Shown: positions 1 to 10,758 of the stretch, in pieces
Numbering within the stretch: the first letter of the stretch is position 1
How the letters are laid out: each line of letters opens with the position of its first letter
NCBI GenBank assembly: GCA_035578155.1
Contig: JAPWDM010000008.1
Coordinates: forward strand, 21,848,598 to 21,912,597
Direction of reading: 5' to 3'
Length of the DNA: 64,000 bases
DNA from: Brachynemurus nebulosus
Taxonomy: Eukaryota; Arthropoda; Insecta; Neuroptera; Myrmeleontidae
Program-made: the position numbers and the translations under genes
The notes under the pieces: model-generated
Told to the model about the DNA's origin: nothing
Seen by the model: the letters and a program-made list of their open reading frames with translations, nothing else
Database searches by the model: none

Positions 1-501
1 AGCAACCACATCATCATCAAGAACTCATATGGAATTGTCATTAGTTCAACATGTGGCATCAAAAATCGAACCATCATGGGAACCATTTTAATACGCTTTG
101 AAAACTGTTCCGTAAAAATCAACGACATTACCTACGATAGTAAAATATTAAGAAAATGGGAAAAAATCTATTTGCAACCAACATACAATCTTCCGGTCAA
201 CATATCCAAATTGGAAGAAAAACTGGACCGCAACAAATTGAAAAACTATCATTTAGAAAATCGAGAAGAAATCCAGCTACTGCGGACACATGGCACTATT
301 CACGTATCTACTACTTACTTTATTCTTGCAACCATGTTAATCATCAGTATCCTATTCATTATTCGTTACACAAGGAAGCCGTTCCAAGAGAATGCATCAC
401 TTCAAGCACATATTCAAGAGGATTCTTCAATTCAAGTACAATACCAACCAAAAGCGCCGTCCCAAGAAGTCAAACTTCTATGGCCACCGCTTTCGTCTTA
501 A
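1..501 (+). pseudogene. env: Errantivirus-like env, C-terminal part (cut by window edge)
   Basis: The reading frame is open from the first base of the window to a stop at 501. It shows the layout of an insect retroviral (errantivirus) envelope C-terminus: a helical charged stretch about 50 residues after the first internal Met, then a single hydrophobic membrane segment (around residues 82-100 counted from the Met at 76) and a short polar cytoplasmic tail. A purine-rich tract (GGAGGGAGGAG) follows the stop immediately and abuts an LTR, the expected position of the 3' polypurine tract. The rest of the element lies outside the window. Whether the complete env is intact cannot be judged. Family assignment rests on this layout and on the neighbouring LTR, not on a search. 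Confidence 0.6.
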
Positions 502-510
502 GGAGGGAGG

Positions 511-845
511 AGTAATGGACACAACTTATGGACACCCTATATAATATTTTATCTAATATGTATCAGTTACCTAACATTCTTTACATACCATTCACACATA
601 TATCATATTTCAGTCATATGCTTATATAATCACTTTATAATATCAATTACAGCTTATATCAGCTTTTAACTTTTTACTTCTAAGAATTGTTATTAGAAGC
701 CTCATTTCTTAGTCAGCTAAATGCACTTTTCTAGAATATTACGAGATAGTATAAATACAAGCGTTTAAGTCAATTTCAACGAGTTTAGTTTCGCTATTAT
801 TCAATTCAATTTCAAAGTTCGCTAGACGTGAGGTTTCTACTATTG
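511..845 (+). repeat. Errantivirus 3' LTR, left part
   Basis: Starts AGTAATG directly after the polypurine tract. The LTR resumes at 10,673 and ends CATAACT at 10,763, giving near-inverted AGT/ACT termini and about 426 bp in total. AG...CT-type ends are known from Drosophila 17.6/297-like errantiviruses. A TATAAATA box lies at 750-757. The LTR is split by the long foldback element beginning at 846. Confidence 0.55.
750..757 (+). promoter_or_regulatory. TATA box of errantivirus LTR
   Basis: TATAAATA within the LTR, about 240 bp after its start. It is placed where an RNA polymerase II core promoter of an LTR would be expected. Function is inferred. Confidence 0.4.
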
Positions 846-1161
846 AAAGAGTCTGGAACCATTACCATAGGTGAATTTGCCCAAGAAATGAAATTCAACG
901 ATATGTATGCGATTGTGTAGCTTAGTGAAAGAGTAAACCATACGTATGGATTTTTCCTCAATATCTTTACATTTTGCGGAGTTATAATACCAAATACCAA
1001 AAAATAGTGGTCTTATTCAAACTTTTTTTTCTCGTAAACTATTACAGATAAAACGATGAAACAAAATCCATATTGTTTGCTATGTCCAGTACTTTATTAT
1101 ATATTTTTTTCATTTAAAATGGACATTAAATACCCTTTATAAAATGCGAAAAAAAAATTCA

Positions 1162-1350
1162 TTAAATTTTTTTAGCTACTTGTACAAGAGTGACCACTTT
1201 CTTATTACTATCAAAAGAAAGCTCGCAAGCACTTCCCTCATCTCCCTGAATTTTATTTTTGTCAAAAGGGTGGAACATATTGAAAAAAAATAAGAACATA
1301 TATATTTGGTGATGTTCATGGTACGTGTATGTACAGGTACAGGTCAACAA
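1162..1350 (-). other. Short ORF repeated in both foldback arms, probably not a gene
   Basis: A 62-codon frame that recurs at 10,168-10,356 (+) with few differences because it sits in the inverted arms. It has no recognisable domain and is most likely a by-product of arm identity. Confidence 0.25.
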
Positions 1351-1470
1351 ATCTGACTTTACCTCTTCAAGGTCATTAAAAATGCATTCTTAAAGAAGTG
1401 AGATAGTACTTAATATACAGCAAAAATGACCTTGAAGCGGCAAAGTCAGATTTGTTGAACTGTACCTACT
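1334..1470. repeat. Small palindrome nested in foldback arm
   Basis: Inverted repeat of about 60 bp (ends GTACAGGTCAACAAAT and its near complement, with CAAGGTCATT inside) around a short loop. The same palindrome is present in the other arm at about 10,050-10,190. It looks like a MITE that inserted before the foldback formed. Confidence 0.6.
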
Positions 1471-2769
1471 GCCGTGTCACACTAATCTCACGTATCTCAG
1501 AAATTATAGTTTTGAGAAAACTTGATTTGAATAAAATATCGTATTATCTTAATTCGCTCAAATATTATTAAATATCTAAGATAATTGATTTTTATTATGC
1601 GTTATTGATTCAATGTTGCAGTATTGATTTAATAACATATAAATATACCATTTGAAAACATAAGAAATAAGGAATGTGATACAATCAAAAAAAAATTTAA
1701 AAATACAATAGATTAATTATTATATTATTATTAACAAATTAATTAATTTTATTGTCAATATATATACTAGGGATTGAGTATAATCCTTTAAACGTTGTTA
1801 CGCGAAATTGCTGTATCTAAAGATACACGACATTCGTGTCACACGGCAGCCTACTTGTTTTTGAATTGCGTTTTTAAGAAATATTTTGAATGAATAAATG
1901 AATCATTGAATGTTTTTTTTTTTTTTTTTTTTTTTTTTTTATTACATGATAATCTGATGCCTGCTCTACACTCTCGATCGAAGTTCCTCTACGAAGTAAG
2001 CGCTAAAGTTAGCTAAAGTCGGAATACCGTTATAACACCAGCCAGGAAGAACCATGAAATGACCTTTTACACTCTCGTACTCGGTCCACTTTGCGAGAAT
2101 TGAGAGTAGCCATAAGGAATCTAATATGTTTTATGTTCAAAATGTAGACTCATTCCACATAGGAGTTTTAAAAAATAATCAGCTACGAATCAAGAACTCA
2201 TTTTTTTCATTGCTTTTAACATACTTCTCAAGTCTACAATTTTAAATTCACTCATGAAGTTAAATACATCACTAATTGATCAAGTAAACAGTTTTAGTTT
2301 ACCTAACGGGTAAGTAAAAATGTTAGTTGGATTTACTTGCGAAATAATTGTAGAACTGAGTAATACGTTAAAAACAATGAGAGAAGTTAGTTCTTTTTTC
2401 GTAACTAATTGTATTTTAGAACTCCGATATGAAAAAAGTCTACATTTTGAAGATAAAACATATTAGATTCCTTATGCCTACTCTCAATTCTCGCAAAGTG
2501 GACCGAGTACGAGAGTGTAAAAGGTCATTTCATGGTTCTTCCTGGCTGGTGTTATAACGGTATTCCGACTTTAGCTAACTTTAGCGCTTACTTCGTCGAG
2601 GAACTTCGATCGAGAGTGTAGAGCAGGCATCAGATTATCATGTAATAAAAAAAAAAAAAAAAAACATTCAATGATTCATTTATTCATTCAAAATATTTCT
2701 TAAAAACGCAATTCAAAAACAAGTAGGCTGCCGTGTGACACGAATGTCGTGTATCTTTAGATACAGCAA

Positions 2770-3297
2770 TGTTACGTTGGGGAGCCTAAATGCTGGAATC
2801 TTAGTAGCGATGGCTAGAACCCGAGCGGCTGGGTTCGCAGTCCTGGTTCTGAGGGAACCGTGATGGCTGTGGCGGGTGGTGAAGAAGTAAATAATTAAAA
2901 TATTGAAGGATTAAAAAAATAATATAGTAACAATTTATTAAATTAAAAGTGATGATTGTTGACAATATAACTAACTTACTAATCTATTCTTATTACTAGC
3001 TACAAATGTAATTTAGCGTTAGGAAGCCTTACCCATAGTTGATCGTGCCCTTGCGAACGTCCTTCGATCAAACGGTCGTGTGACTATTTGATGATCGTAC
3101 TGTCAAACAGCTGTTCATTTATAGTGAATTTTAACTCGTTGTGTTCGCTGTGTCAGCGGTTTACAAACATACGAATCAGCGCTTGCCAATACGATGTGTT
3201 TATGTTTATCATAAAATATGTGTTCTGTTATTATTTATTATTAACATAATAAACAAAACACTTTACCATAACAATAATAAAACACCGGTTCGCAACA
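2770..3297 (-). repeat. 3' LTR of gypsy element
   Basis: 528 bp. On the plus strand it runs TGTTACGTTGG to GGTTCGCAACA, so it has TG...CA ends. It matches 9,178-9,705. Because the element is on the minus strand, this is its 3' LTR. Confidence 0.92.
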
Positions 3298-3311
3298 ACA
3301 CTCCCTTCTGC
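3298..3311 (-). promoter_or_regulatory. Polypurine tract of gypsy element
   Basis: Reads AGAAGGGAGTGT on the minus strand, directly before the 3' LTR. This is the expected primer site for plus-strand DNA synthesis. Confidence 0.6.
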
Positions 3312-3499
3312 GAAAAAGATGGTTATTCCTTTGAAGAACCAGCCTTTTCAAAAGTGACGTTTGCGTCTTCCTAACCCTTTACAATCCTTTGTTCTGTACC
3401 TATACCTAGTTAAAAAAAGGCTTGCCTTTACTCAACTAAAGTAGTATAAATATGTCCTATTGTATATAACCTAATGAAGACAAGTTTCTCCCTTTTCTC

Positions 3500-6400
3500 T
3501 TATATCCTATGTTCTAGTACCCATGGGTGATCTGAAACACGACCGCGACTACGTAATCGGTGTGGGTGCGGTTCTGGTTCAGGTGGGTCCTCCATTATCT
3601 GTCTTTCAGGCGGTGGTGGTGGATGAATGTCGGCTATGATCACTTCATTCCCTTCACCTCCTTCATCATTGTTGTCGTTAGGATCTGCAGTTAGTTCTCG
3701 AACAAGCTCTCTGGGTATTTCTACTGGCATCCTTATAATTTCTTCTTGTAATTCAGAAGTTTCTTCCGTGGGTGCATTAGGTCCTATTTCTGACGCGTTA
3801 TCTACCTGGCTGAGTCCTTCATCTTGATCCTGGTCATGTCCTCGATATGGTTTTAATCGGTTGACGTGCACAACGTCTGTTTTACCGGTGTGAGTCTCCT
3901 TAATTTTATAAGTAACGGCCCCCTTGATTTCAATAATCCTGTAGGGTCCTTCCCATGGCTTGCGCAGCTTCTTTCCTTGTTTTATTGCTGGGTTGAATAC
4001 GTACACCAATTGACCCAGTTGATATGATACGGGAGCTGATTTTTCGTTGTATTGTGTGACCTGTCTGTCTGTGGCTGCCTTGTTTGATTCCTGTACTTGT
4101 TTGTACGCGACGGATAGTCTTTGCATCAGTTCCGTGACGTAATTATCGGCGGCGTCATATTTTGGAGCGTTCGGCTGGATGATGCCGTCATATGGCATCC
4201 TCATATCCCTTCCGTGCAAGAGAAAGAAGGGTGTTTCTCCAGTGGCGCTGTGAATGGTACTCCGGTAAGCCATTAAGACATAAGGGAGCCAATCATCCCA
4301 ATCCCTTTGGTCGTCTCTTATATAATGTGACAGCATATCCTTTATGACTCGATGACTCCTTTCTATTAATCCATTTGACTGTGGATGGTAGGCCGTAGTT
4401 TGTATTTTCTCAATCCCTAAGGTGGTACATAGTTCCTTCATGACCTTGGAGAGGAAATTGGTCCCACGGTCCGTTAGGAGGATTTTCGGCGTTCCATGTC
4501 TGGTGATGACTACTTCAGAAAAGGCCCTGGCGACCGTGTCTGCTCGCTGGTCGGGTAAAGGGATGGCTTCCAGATACCGTGTGAAATGGTCTTGAATAGT
4601 TAGAATATACTGATTCCCACGCAGAGTTCTAGTTAGAGGTCCGACTATGTCCATTGATATTCTCTCAAATGGCTCCGAGAGTTCTGGTAACCTTTGTAGT
4701 GGGGCTGGTTTTCGATTAGGCGGTGTTTTCCTTTGATTACATGATCCGCACCTTTCGATATACCGCTGGACATCACTTCGCATGCTTGTCCAGTATAGCT
4801 TGTTTTTGATGAGCCCTAGAGTTTTGGCTTGACCTGCGTGACAACAAAATGGCGTGTCATGGTAATCCCTGATAACCCTGTTTACCATCGTCTTTGGAAT
4901 TACCAGTCGATCATGCCGTTCCGAGGGGGTTCTTGCTTTATATAAGATACCATCGTTGTCGAGGAAGAACTCGTTATATTCCGGGTCTGTTTCTATCTTC
5001 CGGAGAATTGGCCTTAAGCTGGAGTCCCGTTCTTGTTCTGCCTTAATCCAATCCCTCTCCCAGTGTGGTTCGTATAAATCCTCATCCGTGGCTTCGACGT
5101 AATTCACTGGAATCCGTGAAAGTGCGTCGGCATTCCCATTATTCTTCCCGGGTCGGTGCTGTACCTCGAAGTCGTATTCGCCTAGCATCAGTGCCCATCG
5201 AGCTAGCCTTGAACTGGGGTCCTTGATGCTGAGTAACCATTTTAAAGGCCGATGATCCGTTATAACTATAAATTTCCTCCCGTACAGATAGCATCGATAA
5301 TGTTTAATGGCCCAAACGACGCCTAAACATTCCCGTTCCGTCGCCGAATAATTCCTTTCTGCCTTATTGAGTTGGCGGCTTGCGTATGCTATTGGCCTTT
5401 CCAACCCGTTTTCATCTCGCTGTGCCAATATAGCTCCCAAGGCTGTCCCTGACGCATCCGTGGTCAAATAGAACAATTTCGAGAAGTCCGGATATTTTAG
5501 TACAGGTTCGGTGCATAATGCTTCCTTAAGGGCTTGGAAAGCTCCCTCGGTTTCCTTGGTCCATTTGAACGCGACGTCTTTCTTGGTTAGTTCCGTCAAT
5601 GGTTTAGCAATTTGGGAGAATTTTGGGATAAATCTTCGGTAAAAGCCTGCGAGTCCTATGAATGCCCTTACTCCTTTAACATCCTTCGGTCGTGGATAGT
5701 TCCTGACTGCCTCCGTCTTGGTCGGATCTGGGCGTATTCCTGTATTCGAAATTATATGTCCGAGGTATTTAGTCTCGGTGTGTAAGAATGCACATTTCTC
5801 GGGTTTTAGTTTTAGGTTGGCTTTTCGTATGCAGTCGAAGACTTCCCGTATGCGTCCCAGGTGTTCTTCTATCCCATTTCCGTTGAATATAATTATGTCG
5901 TCCAAATACGCGAGACATTTTATTCCCTTGATTCCGGATAGAATGGTATCCATAAGTCGTTGGAAAGTGCTAGGGGCGTTAATGAGGCCGAAGGCCATTC
6001 TTTGGCAGTGATAATGCCCATCAGGCGTCGAGAACCCTGTCTTCTCCTGATCCGCTTCATCGATTCCAATTTGCCAGTATCCGGATGCGAGATCGAGTGT
6101 AGAGAATAGATTTGCGTTTCCTAGCATGTCGATTGTTTCTTGTATGTTTGGCAAGGGGTAGAAGTCCCTTTTGGTGACCTGATTCAGCCCTCTGAAATCT
6201 ATACAGACCCTGACCTTTTGTTCTCCATTGGGTGTCTTCTTAGGAACCATTACCACCGGTGCAGACCACGGTGAAGTGGAATGTGTGATGATTCCGTCTT
6301 TTAACATATCCGCTATATTTTTCTTTAATACTTCGCGTTGAGCCTGAGGAACGCGGTAGGGTGCCTTCGCGATAGGGTGGACATTTTCCGTGATGATCCG

Positions 6401-7798
6401 ATGTTTGACGCCTTTCGCTTCTCCTAATTTATCTCCTTCCAACAGGAATATATCACGATATTCGGTTAATAGGTTGAGTAATTTTTCCTTGTCACTATCC
6501 CTTAAGTGACCCATGTTTATATATTCCGCCAAACGAGCCCTCTTTGATTGAAAATCTTCAGTATCCATACTATGAATAGTATAACAGGATTTTCCGCTAT
6601 TTATCGGATTTCTGTCGGTCTTCTTTTTATTCCGTTTTCCCTTAGTTTTCCTGTGTTTACCCGTAGGTTTCCCATGTGATCCTTTGTTATGATTTTCCTG
6701 AATTTTCCCATTTAATTTTTCAGTGAATTCACCTTTAAATGTTTTTTCCAATTTTCCATTGAATTCGCCCTTGAATTCTTCTATAAGTTTCCCTTTTAAT
6801 TTCCCTTTAGTACGCGCGTGTGTCCGTTGCATGGATCCTTTTGCTGCAGCATTTTCCGTCAACGGGTTAATAATCCCGGTATTTTCCTCTTGGGACAATA
6901 ATTCCGCATACCCTATGACCGTCTTGGAGGGTACCTTTAATTCCTCCTCCGTGACGTTGATGAGGTTCACCCGAACCTCCCTTTTGGAGCTAACGTTGTC
7001 GACCACGCTAGCTGCCCGTATACCATGTATGCATATTTCCGAGGGTTCAACCAGAACTGGTCCACCATCGAGGTCCACATGTGCTACACCAATAGCTTCG
7101 GATCGGGCGGGTATGGTTATACCCTCCTTGAGCGAAACAACACGGCGGGCAACCGATTGTTCCTGATCGTCGTTCAATTTTGCCCGAATTGGTGACGATC
7201 TTGATCCTACTCCTTCGTCTGTAGCTCTAGTGGTTCCTGGGGTTGGTAGATTTGACGATCCATTTCGTCTGTCGTGTTGATCCCTTTCCTTTTGAACCAT
7301 GTATGTATTTTCTTTTGTTACGACCGACAGCGTTCCAACTGGAGTCCCCGAATCCATTGGAACAGTAATCCCGTTCAGCATAATAGTATTGTTCCGATAG
7401 TTTAAGATGGCGTCGTTAGTTACCAGAAAGTCCCTACCTAATAATCCCGCGGCGTCGATTGGCAGAGATTCACAGATTAACGGGGTGCATGTGAATTCTT
7501 GCTCCCCGATGCTAAATGTTATTTTGCTGTATCCTTCGTGTGGTATCACATTTCCCGTAATTCCAATAATAGTTGGACTGTCCCCTTGATCCCTTTTCAG
7601 ACGATGTTTGCCGAGTACGTCCTTTTTGATGAGTGAAACGGCGCTTCCCGTGTCTATGATTAATTCTTGTTGGCGCCCCTTGATGCAGACAGAGACGGTA
7701 TTGGGGTTGTCCTTTCCAGAAGAGGTGTGTGAGATAATTATTGGTTGTTTTCCTCGGGACTCACGCACTCTTGTGGGTGCTGCCCCCTTCCTAAAAAA
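3500..7798 (-). CDS. pol: Ty3/gypsy pol polyprotein (protease, RT, RNase H, integrase)
   Basis: About 1,430 residues, uninterrupted. Residue numbers count from the GTG at 7,768; the real frame enters by -1 frameshift at 7,792-7,798. An aspartic protease active site (IDTGSA) is near residue 39. Then comes a Lys/Gly-rich linker around residues 315-385, with repeats of an FKGEF-type unit. Reverse transcriptase has its YLDD box at residue 621. RNase H follows (TTDASG motif), then integrase with an HHCC zinc-binding region (CGSCNQRK) and a DDE core (HPQSNGLIERS). The C-terminal region includes a GPY/F-like stretch and a proline-rich tail. No chromodomain was seen. The frame is intact, so the protein could be made. 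Confidence 0.93.
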   Translation of the reverse strand, partial: FFRKGAAPTRVRESRGKQPIIISHTSSGKDNPNTVSVCIKGRQQELIIDTGSAVSLIKKDVLGKHRLKRDQGDSPTIIGITGNVIPHEGYSKITFSIGEQEFTCTPLICESLPIDAAGLLGRDFLVTNDAILNYRNNTIMLNGITVPMDSGTPVGTLSVVTKENTYMVQKERDQHDRRNGSSNLPTPGTTRATDEGVGSRSSPIRAKLNDDQEQSVARRVVSLKEGITIPARSEAIGVAHVDLDGGPVLVEPSEICIHGIRAASVVDNVSSKREVRVNLINVTEEELKVPSKTVIGYAELLSQEENTGIINPLTENAAAKGSMQRTHARTKGKLKGKLIEEFKGEFNGKLEKTFKGEFTEKLNGKIQENHNKGSHGKPTGKHRKTKGKRNKKKTDRNPINSGKSCYTIHSMDTEDFQSKRARLAEYINMGHLRDSDKEKLLNLLTEYRDIFLLEGDKLGEAKGVKHRIITENVHPIAKAPYRVPQAQREVLKKNIADMLKDGIITHSTSPWSAPVVMVPKKTPNGEQKVRVCIDFRGLNQVTKRDFYPLPNIQETIDMLGNANLFSTLDLASGYWQIGIDEADQEKTGFSTPDGHYHCQRMAFGLINAPSTFQRLMDTILSGIKGIKCLAYLDDIIIFNGNGIEEHLGRIREVFDCIRKANLKLKPEKCAFLHTETKYLGHIISNTGIRPDPTKTEAVRNYPRPKDVKGVRAFIGLAGFYRRFIPKFSQIAKPLTELTKKDVAFKWTKETEGAFQALKEALCTEPVLKYPDFSKLFYLTTDASGTALGAILAQRDENGLERPIAYASRQLNKAERNYSATERECLGVVWAIKHYRCYLYGRKFIVITDHRPLKWLLSIKDPSSRLARWALMLGEYDFEVQHRPGKNNGNADALSRIPVNYVEATDEDLYEPHWERDWIKAEQERDSSLRPILRKIETDPEYNEFFLDNDGILYKARTPSERHDRLVIPKTMVNRVIRDYHDTPFCCHAGQAKTLGLIKNKLYWTSMRSDVQRYIERCGSCNQRKTPPNRKPAPLQRLPELSEPFERISMDIVGPLTRTLRGNQYILTIQDHFTRYLEAIPLPDQRADTVARAFSEVVITRHGTPKILLTDRGTNFLSKVMKELCTTLGIEKIQTTAYHPQSNGLIERSHRVIKDMLSHYIRDDQRDWDDWLPYVLMAYRSTIHSATGETPFFLLHGRDMRMPYDGIIQPNAPKYDAADNYVTELMQRLSVAYKQVQESNKAATDRQVTQYNEKSAPVSYQLGQLVYVFNPAIKQGKKLRKPWEGPYRIIEIKGAVTYKIKETHTGKTDVVHVNRLKPYRGHDQDQDEGLSQVDNASEIGPNAPTEETSELQEEIIRMPVEIPRELVRELTADPNDNNDEGGEGNEVIIADIHPPPPPERQIMEDPPEPEPHPHRLRSRGRVSDHPWVLEHRI

Positions 7799-8730
7799 TT
7801 TTGGTTCCTTTGTGACCCCGAATTCCCAGCTTTAGGTCCCTTTGTTGTGTTTTTTCTGCATTCATATCCCATATGTCCTGGTCTATGGCAGTTACGGCAT
7901 ACTACTTCGGATCTACATTGGTACGTGTGGTGACCCTGTTTATAACAGTTCAGACAGGTTCCTGTTTCCCGAGTATTCGCTGTATTCTGTGGGCGTTGGC
8001 TCTGATAAGTTTTATTTTGTCCTCGACCGTGGTTCCTTGTTCTCCATGTACTCTGCTGGCCGTGGCTTTCCCTATCCTCGCTGATAAAGGTGCCCAAAAC
8101 TTGTCGACCCCCGTTTATTATGGTTTGATTGATCTCCTCCTGTTCCGCTAATTCCGCAGCTTTGTCTATAGTTAGGTCCGGTTCCCGTACGAGGTGTATA
8201 CCAATTACACGCAGGAGTTCCCGTTTTAGGCCCTGCCTAAATTGTGCTAACACCAATTCCTTATTTTTTCTTTCGATACCCGGAATTTCTTCGGGACGCG
8301 CATTTTGAAGGTCTTCCTCCAGGCACTCTTGAGCGCTGAGTTTCAGCCGTGTGACATACTGGCTGACTGATTCCGTAGTTTTTTGAACTGTTTGGGCTAA
8401 CCGATACTGTGCTGCCCCTGGTATGCGTCTTGGTGAAAATCGTGCAATGAATTTAGCTTTAAGTTCCCTATAAGTTATATTGGGTGACTATAGGCCTGCT
8501 TCGCTTTTGTAATATCTATAGGCTTCCGTTACTAATTTACACTTGACTATAGCTAGTAACTGACTACCCGTTAGTTGTTCTAATTCAGCTCTATTTTCTA
8601 ATCGTTCAAACCATTCTTTAACATTAACGTCGCCTTTCCCTGAGAAGTTATCAATAGTGTTTATAATAGAGGTCAAACTAACCCGAGGTACCTCTACAGT
8701 AACGACCGGCATATTTTCTTGTGTTGTCAT
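7738..8730 (-). pseudogene. gag: Ty3/gypsy gag with one in-frame stop
   Basis: One frame runs from the ATG at 8,730 to the stop at 7,738. It is broken only by a TAG at 8,488-8,490; translation on either side stays in the same frame. The N-terminal part is the capsid-type region. The C-terminal part carries two CCHC zinc knuckles in tandem (CLNCYKQGHHTYQC and CRNCHRPGHMGYEC), typical of nucleocapsid. It overlaps pol by about 60 bases in the -1 frame, counted from the slip site. The single stop may be a late mutation or a base-call error. Confidence 0.88.
7792..7798 (-). promoter_or_regulatory. -1 ribosomal frameshift heptamer (TTTTTTA)
   Basis: On the minus strand the heptamer T TTT TTA lies in the gag reading phase (codons at 7,797-7,795 and 7,794-7,792), inside the gag-pol overlap. 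A -1 slip there enters the open pol frame. The X XXY YYZ pattern is a canonical retroviral slippery site, and this heptamer is the one used by HIV-1. G-rich sequence follows within a few bases. A downstream structure was not computed. Confidence 0.75.
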
Positions 8731-9177
8731 TTTAATATCCTAAATTTCTCTATGTTTATATTCCTATATGAATATTTACTTGTATTTTTAAATTTAATAC
8801 GTATTTAATCGTTTCTAAATGTTTTAATTGTTAAAATAATAAAATGTAACATGATACCTCTATATGTATGTTTTTAATATAAATGTATAATCGCGTGAAT
8901 ATGTATTTTTATTTGTACGTATTTTATTTGTACGACATTGAAAAATATTTCCTTATGCAGCAAATATTATTTTTTTCACATGTGTAATTTATTTATGATA
9001 GAATTATCGTAAAAATAAGACTAAACCTATGCCTATACTTATTCCCAAACAAAGAAGATTAACCCCAACTATACTATAAAATGGTTCCCCAGTTAATAAA
9101 AGAAAATAAAGAACCCGTTTACCTTTCCTTATCCTTCATGCACTACCACTGAGCCATCATCGCACCGCAGCTACCAC

Positions 9178-9705
9178 TGATACGTTGGGGAGCCTAAATG
9201 CTGGAATCTTAGTAGCGATGGCTAGAACCCGAGCGGCTGGGTTCGCAGTCCTGGTTCTGAGGGAACCGTGATGGCTGTGGCGGGTGGTGAAGAAGTAAAT
9301 AATTAAAATATTGAAGGATTAAAAAAATAATATAGTAACAATTTATTAAATTAAAAGTGATGATTGTTGACAATATAACTAACTTACTAATCTATTCTTA
9401 TTACTAGCTACAAATGTAATTTAGCGTTAGGAAGCCTTACCCATAGTTGATCGTGCCCTTGCGAACGTCCTTCGATCAAACGGTCGTGTGACTATTTGAT
9501 GATCGTACTGTCAAACAGCTGTTCATTTATAGTGAATTTTAACTCGTTGTGTTCGCTGTGTCAGCGGTTTACAAACATACGAATCAGCGCTTGCCAATAC
9601 GATGTGTTTATGTTTATCATAAAATATGTGTTCTGTTATTATTTATTATTAACATAATAAACAAAACACTTTACCATAACAATAATAAAACACCGGTTCG
9701 CAACA
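9178..9705 (-). repeat. 5' LTR of gypsy element
   Basis: 528 bp, matching 2,770-3,297. On the plus strand it starts TGATACGTTGG and ends GGTTCGCAACA. It should hold the promoter of the element, reading leftward. Confidence 0.92.
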
Positions 9706-10672
9706 GCAATTTCGCGTAACAACGTTTAAAGGATTATACTCAATCCCTAGTATATATATTGACAATAAAATTAATTAATTTGTTAATAATAATATAATAA
9801 TTAATCTATTGTATTTTTAAATTTTTATTTTGATTGTATCACATTCCTTATTTCTTATATTTTCAAATGGTATATTTATATGTTATTAAATCAATACTGC
9901 AACATTGAATCAATAACGCATAATAAAAATCAATTATCTTAGATATTTAATAATATTTGAGCGAATTAAGATAATACGATATTTTATTCAAATCAAGTTT
10001 TCTCAAAACTATAATTTCTGAGATACGTGAGATTAGTGTGACACGGCAGTAGGTACAGTTCAACAAATCTGACTTTGCCGCTTCAAGGTCATTTTTGCTG
10101 TATATTAAGTACTATCTCACTTCTTTAAGAATGCATTTTTAATGACCTTGAAGAGGTAAAGTCAGATTTGTTGACCTGTACCTATACATACACGTACCAT
10201 GAACATCACCAAATATATATGTTCTTATTTTTTTTCAATATGTTCCACCCTTTTGACAAAAATAAAATTCAGGGAGATGAGGGAAGTGCTTGCGAGCTTT
10301 CTTTTGGTAGTAATAAGAAAGTGGTCACTCTTGTACAAGTAGCTAAAAAAATTTAATGAATTTTTTTTTCGTATTTTATAAAGGGTATTTAATGTCCATT
10401 TTAAATGAAAAAAATATATAATAAAGTACTGGACATAGCAAACAATATGGATTTTGTTTCATCGTTTTATCTGTAATAGTTTACGAGAAAAAAAAGTTTG
10501 AATAAGACCACTATTTTTTGGTATTTGGTATTATAACTCCGCAAAATGTAAAGATATTGAGGAAAAATCCATACGTATGGTTTACTCTTTCACTAAGCTA
10601 CACAATCGCATACATATCGTTGAATTTCATTTCTTGGGCAAATTCACCTATGGTAATGGTTCCAGACTCTTT

Positions 10673-10758
10673 GTAACAATTAAATATTTTATAATAAATA
10701 TTGTAATAAAACGAAAAATAAAATTTATTTTTTAATCAACCTCGCGAACGAGTGAACA

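Larger units (their letters stand above)
2770..9705 (-). mobile_element. Ty3/gypsy LTR retrotransposon, near-complete
   Basis: A 6,936-bp element on the minus strand. It has two 528-bp LTRs that look identical apart from a third-base difference at the outer end of one copy, and 4-bp target duplications GCAA at 2,766-2,769 and 9,706-9,709. A polypurine tract (AGAAGGGAGTGT) adjoins the 3' LTR on its inner side. Gene order is gag then pol in the -1 frame, with no env between pol and the 3' LTR. The only obvious lesion is one in-frame stop in gag. Near-identical LTRs imply recent insertion. It sits inside the right arm of the foldback element. Confidence 0.92.
846..10672. mobile_element. Long foldback (palindromic) element, about 2.9 kb without its insert
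   Basis: The left arm (846 to about 2,292) is the reverse complement of the right arm, which runs from about 2,293 to 2,769 and resumes at 9,706-10,672. The gypsy element at 2,770-9,705 interrupts the right arm. Arms are about 1.44 kb. They are near-identical from the tips inward to about 2,148/2,435 and more diverged around the centre. The outer ends read AAAGAGTCTGGAACC and its complement. No clear target duplication was seen. The arms carry smaller nested palindromes (for example 1,334-1,470) and a short 62-codon frame repeated in both arms. No transposase was found. Confidence 0.75.

Noticed and set aside
3141..3374. 77-codon plus-strand ORF
   Set aside because: Lies in the LTR and polypurine region of the gypsy element, antisense to it, with no domain.
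9138..9160. tRNA-like A-box (TGGCTCAGTGG) on the minus strand just inside the gypsy 5' LTR
   Set aside because: No B-box, anticodon arm or acceptor pairing could be read. It may belong to the primer-binding or leader region, so no tRNA is claimed and the primer tRNA is left unnamed.
846..10672. Possibility that the foldback is a sequencing or assembly inversion artefact
   Set aside because: The centre of the palindrome is diverged between arms, and one arm alone carries a gypsy insertion with a proper target duplication, which an artefactual fold would not create. Still worth long-read confirmation.
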